Of a DNA stretch of 6,070 nt, positions 1-6,070 are shown piece by piece. The notes under the pieces are model-generated. The model searched no databases and was not told the DNA's origin. It was given only the letters and a program-made list of their open reading frames with translations. The stretch lies in contig CAILUR010000052.1 in the NCBI GenBank assembly GCA_903837445.1, positions 1-6,070 on the forward strand, read 5' to 3'. This stretch comes from an uncultured bacterium. Its GTDB lineage: Bacteria; Oederibacteriota; PGYV01; CAILUR01. Position numbers and translations under genes: made by a program. The first letter of the stretch is position 1. Every line of letters begins with the position of its first letter.

Positions 1-762
1 AGAATTAAAAAAATCAAAAAAAATTGCGATCTCATCATAAATATCCTTCCTTTTGAAAAAAACATATTTGAAAAAGAAGGTATTCGGGCGGCTTATTTCG
101 GGCATCCCTTAGCAGCTATTTTGGGGCAACTTAAAGATGAGAAAAATGTAGAAGGGTTAAGATTAAAATACGGCATATTGCCTTCTGAGAAAGCGATAGG
201 TATTTTTCCTGGGAGTCGCCTGCGGGAGACAAAAAAGTTTCTGCCGGTATTAATGACAGCCGCCCAAATTATAAAAAAAGAAATACCTGCTTGTAAGTTT
301 TTTATTTTTAAGGCGGATAATATAGGGTTGGACATCATAGCTACCGTGCTTGAAAAATATCCGGATGTGGGGGCGGAAATAATAGGGCAGACACCGGACG
401 CTCGGCGTATGCTTGATTGTGCTATAGCAAAATCAGGGACGATAACGCTGGAACTGGCATTGTTGGAAGTCACGGAAGTGATTGTCTATAAGCTCAGCGA
501 AATGTCATATAAAATGCTAAAAAAAATGGCGAAGATAAAATATATAGGTCTTGTAAATCTTATTTTTGATAAACCAGTTATAAAGGAACTTATTCAGCAC
601 GACTTTACGGCTGAAAAAGTTTCCGAAGAGGTTTTAACTCTTTTAAAGAATGATATGTATAAAGCCCAAATGTTAAATGACTTTAAAAGACTCACTGAAC
701 TATTGGAAGACCGCGAAGGAGCGGCAAAAACTGCTGCGATTATTTTAAAGGAACTTGCCTAA
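1..762 (+). CDS. lpxB: Lipid A disaccharide synthase LpxB, 5'-truncated by window edge
   Basis: LpxB condenses UDP-2,3-diacylglucosamine with lipid X (2,3-diacylglucosamine-1-phosphate) to give the tetra-acyl disaccharide-1-phosphate, at the inner face of the cytoplasmic membrane. The reading frame is open from base 1, so the gene begins upstream. An internal ATG at 121 is not the real start, because family sequence lies before it: LPFEKNIFEKEGI followed by YFGHPLA, matching the LPFEK..F and F.GHP.A blocks of LpxB. Downstream are FPGSRLRE, the family PGSR motif (about codon 64-71 of this fragment), then AKSGTITLELALL, matching the conserved SGT.TLE.AL segment, and IKYIGLVNLI, matching the kY..LPN region. 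The visible part is 253 codons; E. coli LpxB is about 380 residues, so roughly the first third is missing. Nothing suggests decay. It ends in TAATG, sharing one base with waaA. Confidence 0.95.
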   Translation, partial: RIKKIKKNCDLIINILPFEKNIFEKEGIRAAYFGHPLAAILGQLKDEKNVEGLRLKYGILPSEKAIGIFPGSRLRETKKFLPVLMTAAQIIKKEIPACKFFIFKADNIGLDIIATVLEKYPDVGAEIIGQTPDARRMLDCAIAKSGTITLELALLEVTEVIVYKLSEMSYKMLKKMAKIKYIGLVNLIFDKPVIKELIQHDFTAEKVSEEVLTLLKNDMYKAQMLNDFKRLTELLEDREGAAKTAAIILKELA

Positions 763-2087
763 TGGGCTATATGATAATTTATAATGCGTTGTTATATTTT
801 ATTTTGATAGTTTTTTCACCTTTGCTTCTCTTGGTGTTACTGTTGGATAAAAAATATAGAACAGGGTTAAAAGGCAGATTGGGTATATTACCCCGAGATT
901 TTTTTGAAAAGGTCAAAGACAAAAAAATAATATGGTTCCATTCAGCCTCGGTGGGAGAAGTCCAGGCCTTGGCCCCAGTGGTAAAAGAACTCAGAAAAAT
1001 GTTTGCTGAGGACTATTGTTTTATCGCCACTGCTACCACAAGCACAGGAAAAAATAAAATTCAGGAAGAACTCGCTGGAATTATAACGGAAGTGCTTTTT
1101 TTTCCTCTGGATATAAATCCTATAAGTTTTAAACTTCTCGAAAAAATTAAACCAGAAATGATAGTAATAGTGGAAACGGAATTCTGGCCTAATTTTATTT
1201 ATTCCGCAGGGCTTTTGAAAATCCCGGTAATTCTTATTAATGGCAGAATTTCCAATAAGAGTTTTAAAGTTTACAAGTTTTTTGCTTTTTTCTTTATACA
1301 TATCCTTTCAAAGTTTACTTTTTTTATAATGCAGAGCGAAAAAATGTTGCTCCGACTGATGGCGCTTGGTATTAAGAAAAATAAAATTACCGTTATGACA
1401 AATACCAAGTATTCAATTCAGGTAGGGAAAAAAGAAGTGGGAAAACTCGCGCTTAAAAATAAGAAAATTAAAACAGCGATTTTTGGAAGTATAAGAGATG
1501 GGGAAGAAGATATAGTGATAGATGCCTATAAAATAATGAAGAGGAAAGATGTCTGTTTTATTATCGCGCCACGGCATATGAAAAGGGTAAAGAAAATTGA
1601 AAAGTTACTGAAAAAAAGCAAACTTAACTATGTTTTGTGGAAGGGCTTAAGAGATAAACGAGAAATGCTTGCCCCTGGTATAGTGGTGGTAAATACCATA
1701 GGAGAATTGAATAGAATTTATACTTTGGGAGATGCTGCGGTTATCGGTGGGGCTTTTAAAAATTTTGGTGGGCATAATCCTATGGAAGCGGCAGCCGCGG
1801 GCTTGCCAATAATTATGGGAAAACATATGTATAATTTTGAAGATACTGCAGATAAGTTTGTTAAAGCGGGCGGGGCTATACAGATAAACACCGATGCGGG
1901 AGAACTCGCCACAGCACTCGGTACGATTTTTGATAACAAAAAAGTTTCAGCGGATATGGTAAAAGCGAGTTTGGAAGTGGTGGAAAAACATAAAGGGTCG
2001 GCATTGAAAACAGCACTTATGGTAAAAAAAATAATTGTCATTAAGGAAGCGCCTGAGCAAAACAGCGGAGGGACGCGATATGCTTGA
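762..2087 (+). CDS. waaA: 3-deoxy-D-manno-octulosonic acid (Kdo) transferase WaaA (KdtA), GT30
   Basis: WaaA transfers Kdo from CMP-Kdo to lipid IVA at the cytoplasmic side of the inner membrane, the first step of core assembly. The 441-residue product has the family layout. An N-terminal hydrophobic anchor spans about residues 5-28. The motif WFHSASVGEV (58-67) carries Glu66, aligning with the catalytic Glu60 of E. coli. VETEFWPN (137-144) is the conserved E.E.WPN block. GSIRDGEED then PRHMKR lie in the second Rossmann half, and FGGHNPMEAAAAG (around His338-Glu342) is the CMP-Kdo-side signature. The start at 762 is preferred because AAAGGA (747-752) lies 9 bases upstream; a second ATG at 771 would remove only three residues. 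The length is close to the roughly 425 residues of E. coli WaaA, with a short C-terminal extension. Whether one or more Kdo units are added cannot be told from sequence. Its last 8 bases overlap lpxK. Confidence 0.96.
   Translation: MGYMIIYNALLYFILIVFSPLLLLVLLLDKKYRTGLKGRLGILPRDFFEKVKDKKIIWFHSASVGEVQALAPVVKELRKMFAEDYCFIATATTSTGKNKIQEELAGIITEVLFFPLDINPISFKLLEKIKPEMIVIVETEFWPNFIYSAGLLKIPVILINGRISNKSFKVYKFFAFFFIHILSKFTFFIMQSEKMLLRLMALGIKKNKITVMTNTKYSIQVGKKEVGKLALKNKKIKTAIFGSIRDGEEDIVIDAYKIMKRKDVCFIIAPRHMKRVKKIEKLLKKSKLNYVLWKGLRDKREMLAPGIVVVNTIGELNRIYTLGDAAVIGGAFKNFGGHNPMEAAAAGLPIIMGKHMYNFEDTADKFVKAGGAIQINTDAGELATALGTIFDNKKVSADMVKASLEVVEKHKGSALKTALMVKKIIVIKEAPEQNSGGTRYA
2066..2082 (+). promoter_or_regulatory. 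Ribosome binding site fixing the lpxK start
   Basis: GGAGGGA (2067-2073) lies 6 bases before the ATG at 2080, inside the last codons of waaA. It is one of the strongest Shine-Dalgarno matches in the window. It supports 2080 over an in-frame TTG at 2035, whose extra 15 residues are lysine/arginine-rich and unlike an LpxK N-terminus. The start overlaps the waaA stop (ATGCTTGA), so the two are probably translationally coupled. Confidence 0.75.
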
Positions 2088-2460
2088 AAATGATTGGGCA
2101 AGACTTTTAGCAAATAAAAAAAGAAATATATTTGAAACACTAGTGTATTTTTTGCTCCATTTACTGTCAGGGCTATACGCCATTGGAGTAGATGGAAAAA
2201 ATCTTTTCTTTAAACTGGGTTTCGTAAAACAAGTAGTGTTTAAAACTAAAATTATTTCTGTAGGCAACTTGACAGTCGGCGGTACTGGAAAAACTCCTTT
2301 TGTGGAAGCTATGTGTAAAAGACTTTTGAGAAATGGAAAAAATGTGTTGGTAGTGGCTAAGGGGTATAAAAGAAAAAAACTAAACAAAATAGATGTGGTC
2401 TCAAATGGCGAGAAACTTTTGCTTGATTGTAGTTTCGCTGGAGATGAACCATATATATGA
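2080..2460 (+). CDS. lpxK: Tetraacyldisaccharide 4'-kinase LpxK, N-terminal part (frame-broken gene)
   Basis: LpxK phosphorylates the 4' position of the lipid A disaccharide with ATP, giving lipid IVA, at the inner face of the inner membrane. This 126-codon ORF encodes the N-terminal part: a hydrophobic segment around residues 20-35 (VYFLLHLLSGLYAIG), the family P-loop SVGNLTVGGTGKTP (60-73), the GYKRK block equivalent to GYGR, and GDEP at 121-124. The frame then hits TGA at 2458-2460 after Tyr-Ile. In intact LpxK proteins GDEP is followed by about three residues and then an A-R/K run. That continuation (MIARN...) sits here in the -1 frame, starting at 2457. The two ORFs together have about the family length (about 365 residues), so this is one lpxK gene with a frame break, not a small independent gene. 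Causes could be a sequencing or assembly error, a recent mutation, or slippage at the AT tract. The identity is firm; functionality is open. Confidence 0.9.
   Translation: MLENDWARLLANKKRNIFETLVYFLLHLLSGLYAIGVDGKNLFFKLGFVKQVVFKTKIISVGNLTVGGTGKTPFVEAMCKRLLRNGKNVLVVAKGYKRKKLNKIDVVSNGEKLLLDCSFAGDEPYI
2451..2458 (+). repeat. (AT)4 dinucleotide tract at the lpxK frame break
   Basis: Four AT units run directly into the GA of the ATGA overlap. With three units the codons would read GAA CCA TAT ATG ATA GCC, giving GDEPYMIAR, which matches the LpxK family pattern without a gap. The downstream frame has an upstream stop (TGA 2445-2447) and the upstream frame stops at 2458-2460. The frame change must therefore lie between about 2448 and 2460, exactly over this tract. 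One added AT unit is the simplest explanation. Confidence 0.7.
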
Positions 2461-3176
2461 TAGCCAGAAATGTCCCAAAAGCAAAAGTAGTAGTGGGCAC
2501 GGATAAAATAAAGGCGATAAAATATGGCGTAGAGACCTTTAAACCTGAAGTGGTGCTTTTAGATGATGGGTTTCAAAAAAGACATAATTTAAAGGCCTCG
2601 GCAAATGTAGTGTTGATAAATGCTTTAAACCCGTTTGGGTATGGGTATCTTTTCCCCGCCGGGCTTTTACGCGAAAAAGTCAGCGCCCTTGCTGAAGCGG
2701 ATGTGGTGGTCCTCACAAATGTAAATCTTATGTCAGACCCTTCTAAACTAAAAAGAATAAAAGATATAATTTTGACACACAATAAAAATATTAAAATTTT
2801 TCACGCCACGCACGAACCTAAAGAGGTCTATAACATAAACACTTCTGAAAAACATGCGCCTGCTTTTTTAAAGAATAAAAAAGTGATTGCTTTCAGTAGC
2901 ATAGGAAATCCTGCTGGGTTTGAAAAAACACTTAAACAATTAGGGGCGCGTATACTTTTTGGGTTTTATTACGGAGACCATCACGCTTTTAAAAAGAAAG
3001 AACTTGAGGGGATAGCTCAGGTATATAAAAAATCAAGTGCGGATTTTGTTATCACTACAGAAAAAGACGAAGTGCGTATAAAAAGGGAATTCCTCGCGAC
3101 TGCTCCTGTCTATGCTTTGAAAATAGGAATGGTAATTCCGCAGTTCGCAGACCTTGATAAAGTGTTGAAGGTATAA
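2457..3176 (+). CDS. lpxK: Tetraacyldisaccharide 4'-kinase LpxK, C-terminal part (frame-broken gene)
   Basis: This 239-residue ORF is the rest of LpxK. It begins MIARNVPKAKVVVG, which continues the family sequence after GDEP. It then has LLDDGFQKRH (34-43, with the conserved Asp36-Asp37 of the DDG.Q motif), the NPFGYGYLFPAGLLRE block equivalent to the family FG.G...PAG.LRE, GDHHAF (a histidine region equivalent to the family DHH.y) and a C-terminal TTEKDEVRI. No further break is visible, and all expected motifs from here on are present. Its ATG overlaps the stop of the upstream ORF (ATGA). The only nearby Shine-Dalgarno-like sequence is GGAG at 2440-2443, 13 bases upstream and farther than usual. 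If it is translated separately it would have to be by coupled re-initiation, and the product would lack the P-loop. It is therefore better read as the second part of one lpxK than as an enzyme in its own right. Confidence 0.9.
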   Translation: MIARNVPKAKVVVGTDKIKAIKYGVETFKPEVVLLDDGFQKRHNLKASANVVLINALNPFGYGYLFPAGLLREKVSALAEADVVVLTNVNLMSDPSKLKRIKDIILTHNKNIKIFHATHEPKEVYNINTSEKHAPAFLKNKKVIAFSSIGNPAGFEKTLKQLGARILFGFYYGDHHAFKKKELEGIAQVYKKSSADFVITTEKDEVRIKREFLATAPVYALKIGMVIPQFADLDKVLKV

Positions 3177-3178
3177 CT

Positions 3179-4135
3179 ATGAAAATAGTGCTTTTGAGAT
3201 TCAGTTCGGCAGGGGATATTATTCTCGTCGCTGAAGTGATTAAAAAACTAAAACAAATAAAAAATGCGCAGATTTATTTGGTAGTAAAAGAAATAAATGC
3301 TGCTCCCGCAGGTTTGACTGGTGCCACACAGGTCTTGGCGCTGGATGTAAAAAAAGGTTTAAATTCAGCCGTTAAAGTAATTAATTCTCTGAGCCCTGAT
3401 ATCATTATTGACCTGCAAGGAAACTTTCGTTCAAAATATATAACTTTTTTTGCAAAGGCGAAGGAAAAATATTACTATGCCAAAGATATTTTTAAAAGAA
3501 GATTTATGGTTATGTTTAAATGGTTTTTGGCTGAAGATATGCGGATTGCTGAAAGGTATATTAAAACAGCCCAGCCACTGTTAAAAAAATATGCAATAGA
3601 AACAGAAATTCCACCTGTGAAAAAGGTAACAAAAGGGGAAGGGGTGCTTATTCACGGTGGTGCTAAGTGGCCGCTTAAAAGATGGCCTCACACGCATAGC
3701 CTTGCAAAACTCTTGGCGGAGAAAAAAATACCTACCACTCTAACCGGACTAAAAGCTGAAATTGAAAATACTACTGTTTACGATAAAAATGAATATATAA
3801 AAGATCTTACAGGAAAAACTGATTTTAATACGCTTGCAAAACTTGTGCAGACTTCCGCTGTGGTAGTGTGCAATGATTCAGTAGTGGCGCATTTGGCTCG
3901 GCTTTATGAGGTGCCTTGCGTGGTGTTTATGGGACCTACCTGCGAGGCCTTTGGTTTTGTAACGGCAAAAGATTTTCATATACTTCAAAAAGAATTACTC
4001 TGCAGACCGTGCGATTTACATGGTGGAAAAACTTGTCCCATAGGTACTTTTGAATGTATGAAAGACATAACTGCCACGGAAGCTGTAAATATGATAACCG
4101 AGGTATTGCATAAGCCAGGGAAAAATATAAAATGA
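3179..4135 (+). CDS. Glycosyltransferase family 9 (heptosyltransferase-like), LPS inner core
   Basis: The 318-residue product has the two-domain GT-B form of ADP-heptose:LPS heptosyltransferases, which act on Kdo-lipid A in the cytoplasm. At the N-terminus, LLRFSSAGDIIL places Asp13 where WaaC has its catalytic Asp in SSMGD. IIDLQGNFRS (about residue 75 on) is the family D.q.n.rS segment. In the C-terminal half are IHGGAKWPLKRWP (158-170), CNDSVVAHLA (231-240, the sugar-nucleotide-site ND/DT...H motif) and MGPT. The C-terminus holds four spaced cysteines (275, 278, 286, 293) in LCRPCDLHGGKTCPIG...C, a pattern common in this family. The ATG is 2 bases after the lpxK stop, with GAAGG (3167-3171) 7 bases upstream; the gene ends in ATGA overlapping the next start. 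The SSAGD signature is closer to heptosyltransferase I than II, but the actual donor sugar cannot be fixed by sequence, so no symbol is given. Confidence 0.9.
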   Translation: MKIVLLRFSSAGDIILVAEVIKKLKQIKNAQIYLVVKEINAAPAGLTGATQVLALDVKKGLNSAVKVINSLSPDIIIDLQGNFRSKYITFFAKAKEKYYYAKDIFKRRFMVMFKWFLAEDMRIAERYIKTAQPLLKKYAIETEIPPVKKVTKGEGVLIHGGAKWPLKRWPHTHSLAKLLAEKKIPTTLTGLKAEIENTTVYDKNEYIKDLTGKTDFNTLAKLVQTSAVVVCNDSVVAHLARLYEVPCVVFMGPTCEAFGFVTAKDFHILQKELLCRPCDLHGGKTCPIGTFECMKDITATEAVNMITEVLHKPGKNIK

Positions 4136-5868
4136 AAATATCAGCCGCCCTTATAACTTTTAACGAAGAAAAAAATATTCAAAAATGTCTGCGGTCACTT
4201 AGTTTCGCAGATGAAATAATAGTCGTGGATACCGGAAGCTCCGATAAGACAGTGAAAATAGCAAGAGCCCTCGGTGCTAAAATATACAAAATCCATTTTA
4301 AAGATTTTTCTAACGCTAAAAACTTTGCTATTTCAAAGACAAAATTTCCTTGGGTCATAAGTATTGATGCAGATGAAGAAGTGACTCCGGAATTGAAAAC
4401 TGAGTTGTTAAAAGTGGTGAACGAGGAAACTGGTTTAGCTGGATACTATATAAAACGCGAGACCTTGTTTTTAGGGAAACGGATAAAACATTGCGGTTGG
4501 AACAAGGACTATCAATTACGGTTGTTTAAAAAAAATAAAGGCGCTTTTAATGGCAAACCTGTGCACGAAAGTATTGAAGTAAAGGGTGGCACTGGAAGAC
4601 TAAAGGAAACGCTTCTGCACTATTCATATCCAGACAGCCGGACTTATTTTGAAAAAATGAATAGGTACACCACTTTGCAAGCAGAAGAAAAACAAAAAGG
4701 TTTTCTGCTGTTGCGTATGCTGACGACCCCCTTTGCTAAGTTCTTTAGAATGTATTTTCTTAAAGCTGGCTTTCTTGACGGAAAACAGGGTTTTATCCTT
4801 TGTGTGTATTCTGGATTTTCTGAGTTTGTAAAGTTTTCAAAAATGCGTTTGTTTAAAATACAAAACAAAGTGCAAAGTAGGGAAGTGATTGTTATAAGAA
4901 TGCCAAACTGGCTCGGAGATGCTGTTATGGCCACCATAGTTTTAAAACCGATTAAAGCGTTATATAAAAAAATAGTGGTCATATGCGATGTTTCGGTCAG
5001 GGCAATTTTTGAAAAGAATCCTTATATAGATGAATTGATTTCATTTGATAAAAGAAAAGTCATAGAAATTTTTAATGTCGCGGCTAAAATAAAAAAAATG
5101 AAACCCGCCATTGCAGTGTCTCTCACTCCGTCGTTTTCTTCGGCGTTTATGCTATGGCTCACTGGCGCTAAAATCAGAGCGGGCTTTTCAGAAGATATGG
5201 GCGGAGGGTGTTTAAATAGAAAATATATAAGAGACACGAAACACGCCTCCTTGCACCTTACCGAAGAATATGAAAAAGTTTTTTATATGGTAGACACTGC
5301 TTTTGATTTTGAAGGCGCAAGGCAGGAACTTGCCACTGAGAGTAAGCAAAAAGAACAAAAAATAATCAAAAAGTTTGGCTTCGCTGGCAAAAAGAAAATA
5401 ATTATGATTGCCCCGTTTGTGAAATATGGGCAGGCAAAAATGTGGCCTGTGGAAAATTGGGAAAAACTTATCTCGGCTTTGCTTGACCGAGACGCAGATA
5501 CGCTTGTGTGTATAGCGGGAACAAAACAGGACTTAAAATATACCTTGTCGGACCAGCTTAAACTTTCAAAAAGAATTATTGACCTGAGGGGGAAGACAAA
5601 TCTTGAAGAACTTATAGTACTTTTGAAATGTTCGAAAACTTTCATAGGAAACGATTCTGGGCTTATGCATGTGGCAGATGCTTTGAAAGTCCCAGTGCTT
5701 GGGATATTTGCCTCCACTTCGGCAAAGTGGACAGGTCCTTTAAACAACAAGTCAAAAGCAGTGACCTCAGGGATAGAGTGTGCACCGTGTTTTGACAAGA
5801 CCTGCAGGTATGGTCACTATAAATGTATGAAACAAATTACGCCAGAAAAGATATTAAAACTGATTTGA
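4132..5868 (+). CDS. Bifunctional fusion: WaaE-like GT2 glycosyltransferase + WaaF-like GT9 heptosyltransferase
   Basis: A single uninterrupted 578-codon frame holds two glycosyltransferases. Residues 1 to about 245 are a GT2 (GT-A) enzyme of the WaaE/KdtX type, which in enterobacteria adds beta-glucose to inner-core heptose. It has ALITFNEEKNI, VVDTGSSDKTV, SIDADEE (DXD-type metal site, Asp79/Asp81), a HYSYPD..TYFEKMNRYT block and the GFLDGKQG segment typical of its C-terminus. From residue 252, VIVIRMPNWLGDAVMA starts a GT9 domain of heptosyltransferase II (WaaF) type, with Asp263 as the likely catalytic base. SLTPSFSSAFMLWLTGA, GNDSGLMHVADA and a four-cysteine tail (550, 553, 558, 565) follow. 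The linker is short and no start codon with a good ribosome site is seen at the junction. The ATG overlaps the previous stop (ATGA) with only a weak AGGG upstream, implying coupling. Domain assignments are firm; acceptor and donor sugars are inferred. Confidence 0.92.
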   Translation: MKISAALITFNEEKNIQKCLRSLSFADEIIVVDTGSSDKTVKIARALGAKIYKIHFKDFSNAKNFAISKTKFPWVISIDADEEVTPELKTELLKVVNEETGLAGYYIKRETLFLGKRIKHCGWNKDYQLRLFKKNKGAFNGKPVHESIEVKGGTGRLKETLLHYSYPDSRTYFEKMNRYTTLQAEEKQKGFLLLRMLTTPFAKFFRMYFLKAGFLDGKQGFILCVYSGFSEFVKFSKMRLFKIQNKVQSREVIVIRMPNWLGDAVMATIVLKPIKALYKKIVVICDVSVRAIFEKNPYIDELISFDKRKVIEIFNVAAKIKKMKPAIAVSLTPSFSSAFMLWLTGAKIRAGFSEDMGGGCLNRKYIRDTKHASLHLTEEYEKVFYMVDTAFDFEGARQELATESKQKEQKIIKKFGFAGKKKIIMIAPFVKYGQAKMWPVENWEKLISALLDRDADTLVCIAGTKQDLKYTLSDQLKLSKRIIDLRGKTNLEELIVLLKCSKTFIGNDSGLMHVADALKVPVLGIFASTSAKWTGPLNNKSKAVTSGIECAPCFDKTCRYGHYKCMKQITPEKILKLI

Positions 5869-5919
5869 CCGTAAAATGGTTGTCTGCGTAGAGCCAAATA
5901 TGGGAAAAATATTATTTAA

Positions 5920-5947
5920 ATGGGATCTTTTACGAGAGAGTATCCAT
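5920..5947 (+). repeat. Imperfect inverted repeat / hairpin just upstream of the -35 box
   Basis: ATGG-G-AT-CTTTT pairs with GAGAG-T-AT-CCAT, giving a stem of about 11 pairs with two single-base bulges, two G-U pairs and a four-base loop. The 3' arm ends two bases before the TTGACA box. It lacks a following U-tract, so it is not a standard terminator; it could be a weak transcription barrier, an operator-like site, or chance in AT-rich DNA. Confidence 0.3.
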
Positions 5948-5949
5948 TA

Positions 5950-5978
5950 TTGACAAAGAAAAATCAATGTGTTATTCT
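5950..5978 (+). promoter_or_regulatory. Sigma-70-type promoter with extended -10
   Basis: A perfect TTGACA (-35, 5950-5955) is followed after 17 bases by TATTCT (-10, 5973-5978, four of six consensus bases). TG at 5970-5971 in the extended -10 position compensates for the weaker hexamer. Transcription would start near 5985, giving a leader of about 37 bases before the ATG at 6022. It is the best promoter-like sequence noticed in the window, and it drives the next gene, not the LPS operon. Confidence 0.65.
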
Positions 5979-6008
5979 TTAAAATTGTAAGTTAAAAACA
6001 AGAGGAAA

Positions 6009-6013
6009 AGGAG
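6009..6013 (+). promoter_or_regulatory. Ribosome binding site for the gene at 6022
   Basis: AGGAG (within AAAAGGAG, 6006-6013) lies 8 bases before the ATG, a near-ideal spacing. Together with the promoter upstream it makes the short ORF at the right edge a credible gene start. Confidence 0.7.
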
Positions 6014-6021
6014 CTTTTTTA

Positions 6022-6070
6022 ATGAAAAAAATGGTGAAGTTAGTATATTTATTTGTTATTTTGATATTAA
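6022..6070 (+). CDS. Start of an exported or membrane protein gene (3'-truncated by window edge)
   Basis: Only 16 codons are visible: MKKMVKLVYLFVILIL. Lysines at the N-terminus followed by an unbroken hydrophobic stretch are what a Sec signal peptide (or a first membrane helix) looks like. The start is supported by a well-placed AGGAG and by a good promoter about 45-70 bases upstream, so it begins its own transcription unit separate from the LPS operon. The family cannot be recognised from so little. An envelope or periplasmic protein is a reasonable expectation but is inferred only from the N-terminus. Confidence 0.6.
   Translation, partial: MKKMVKLVYLFVILIL

Larger units (their letters stand above)
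5869..6021. other. Intergenic region between the LPS operon and the next gene
   Basis: These 153 bases carry no gene. A very weak inverted repeat (TGGTT 5877-5881 with AGCCA 5892-5896) follows the operon stop, and a longer imperfect hairpin sits at 5920-5947. Neither is followed by a T-run, so no convincing intrinsic terminator is visible. The right part contains the promoter and ribosome binding site for the gene at 6022. Confidence 0.7.

Noticed and set aside
93..473. Long open frames on the minus strand (also 942-1301, 1718-2140, 1947-2387, 4644-4982, 5022-5237, 5283-5798)
   Set aside because: They lie opposite well-supported genes, their translations show no family motifs and are low-complexity (Phe/Ser-rich), as expected for antisense of lysine- and glutamate-rich coding DNA.
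519..526. A8 run in lpxB (also 4528-4535 in the fusion gene, and T8 at 1096-1103 in waaA) as programmed frameshift or slippage sites
   Set aside because: The reading frames continue through them with family sequence on both sides. Such runs are expected from AAA lysine and TTT phenylalanine codons in this AT-rich genome.
2035..2079. Upstream TTG start for lpxK
   Set aside because: It adds 15 basic residues unlike the family and lacks a close ribosome site, while the ATG at 2080 has GGAGGGA at ideal spacing.
2448..2460. Programmed -1 ribosomal frameshift in lpxK
   Set aside because: No slippery heptamer of the X-XXY-YYZ type is present (the site reads CCA TAT ATA TGA), and the shifted product would carry an extra residue compared with the family. 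An AT-unit change fits better.
5877..5896. Possible terminator just after the LPS operon
   Set aside because: Only five pairs including a G-U, a ten-base loop and no T-run; too weak to call.

Overview
The window is most of a lipopolysaccharide (LPS) biosynthesis operon from a diderm, Gram-negative-type bacterium. The DNA is AT-rich by eye, with many A-runs, AAA lysine codons and frequent ATA isoleucine codons. Lipid A, Kdo and core-glycosyltransferase genes together mean the organism makes an LPS-type outer membrane. The host cannot be named from this sequence. The compact layout and the unusual glycosyltransferase fusion would suit a little-studied lineage (a candidate phylum or PVC-like group), but that is a guess.

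Layout, all on the + strand: (1) 1-762, the C-terminal two thirds of lpxB (lipid A disaccharide synthase), entering from the left edge. (2) 762-2087, waaA (Kdo transferase), whose ATG shares one base with the lpxB stop. (3) 2080-3176, lpxK (lipid A 4'-kinase), interrupted at an (AT)4 tract so that it now reads as two ORFs, 2080-2460 and 2457-3176. (4) 3179-4135, a family 9 (heptosyltransferase-type) glycosyltransferase. (5) 4132-5868, an in-frame fusion of a WaaE-like GT2 domain and a WaaF-like GT9 domain. (6) 5869-6021, a 153-base intergenic region with an imperfect hairpin and a good sigma-70-type promoter. (7) 6022 to the right edge, the first 16 codons of a gene whose N-terminus looks like a signal peptide.

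The five operon genes overlap or are separated by at most two bases, so they are almost certainly co-transcribed and translationally coupled. Their products follow the pathway order: LpxB joins UDP-2,3-diacylglucosamine and lipid X into the disaccharide, LpxK phosphorylates it to lipid IVA, WaaA adds Kdo, and the GT9, GT2 and second GT9 domains probably extend the inner core. The operon promoter lies upstream of the window.

The two points most worth a second look are the precisely localised lpxK frame break and the GT2-GT9 fusion. No new defence, mobile or RNA system was seen; apart from these two points the region is a conventional LPS locus.
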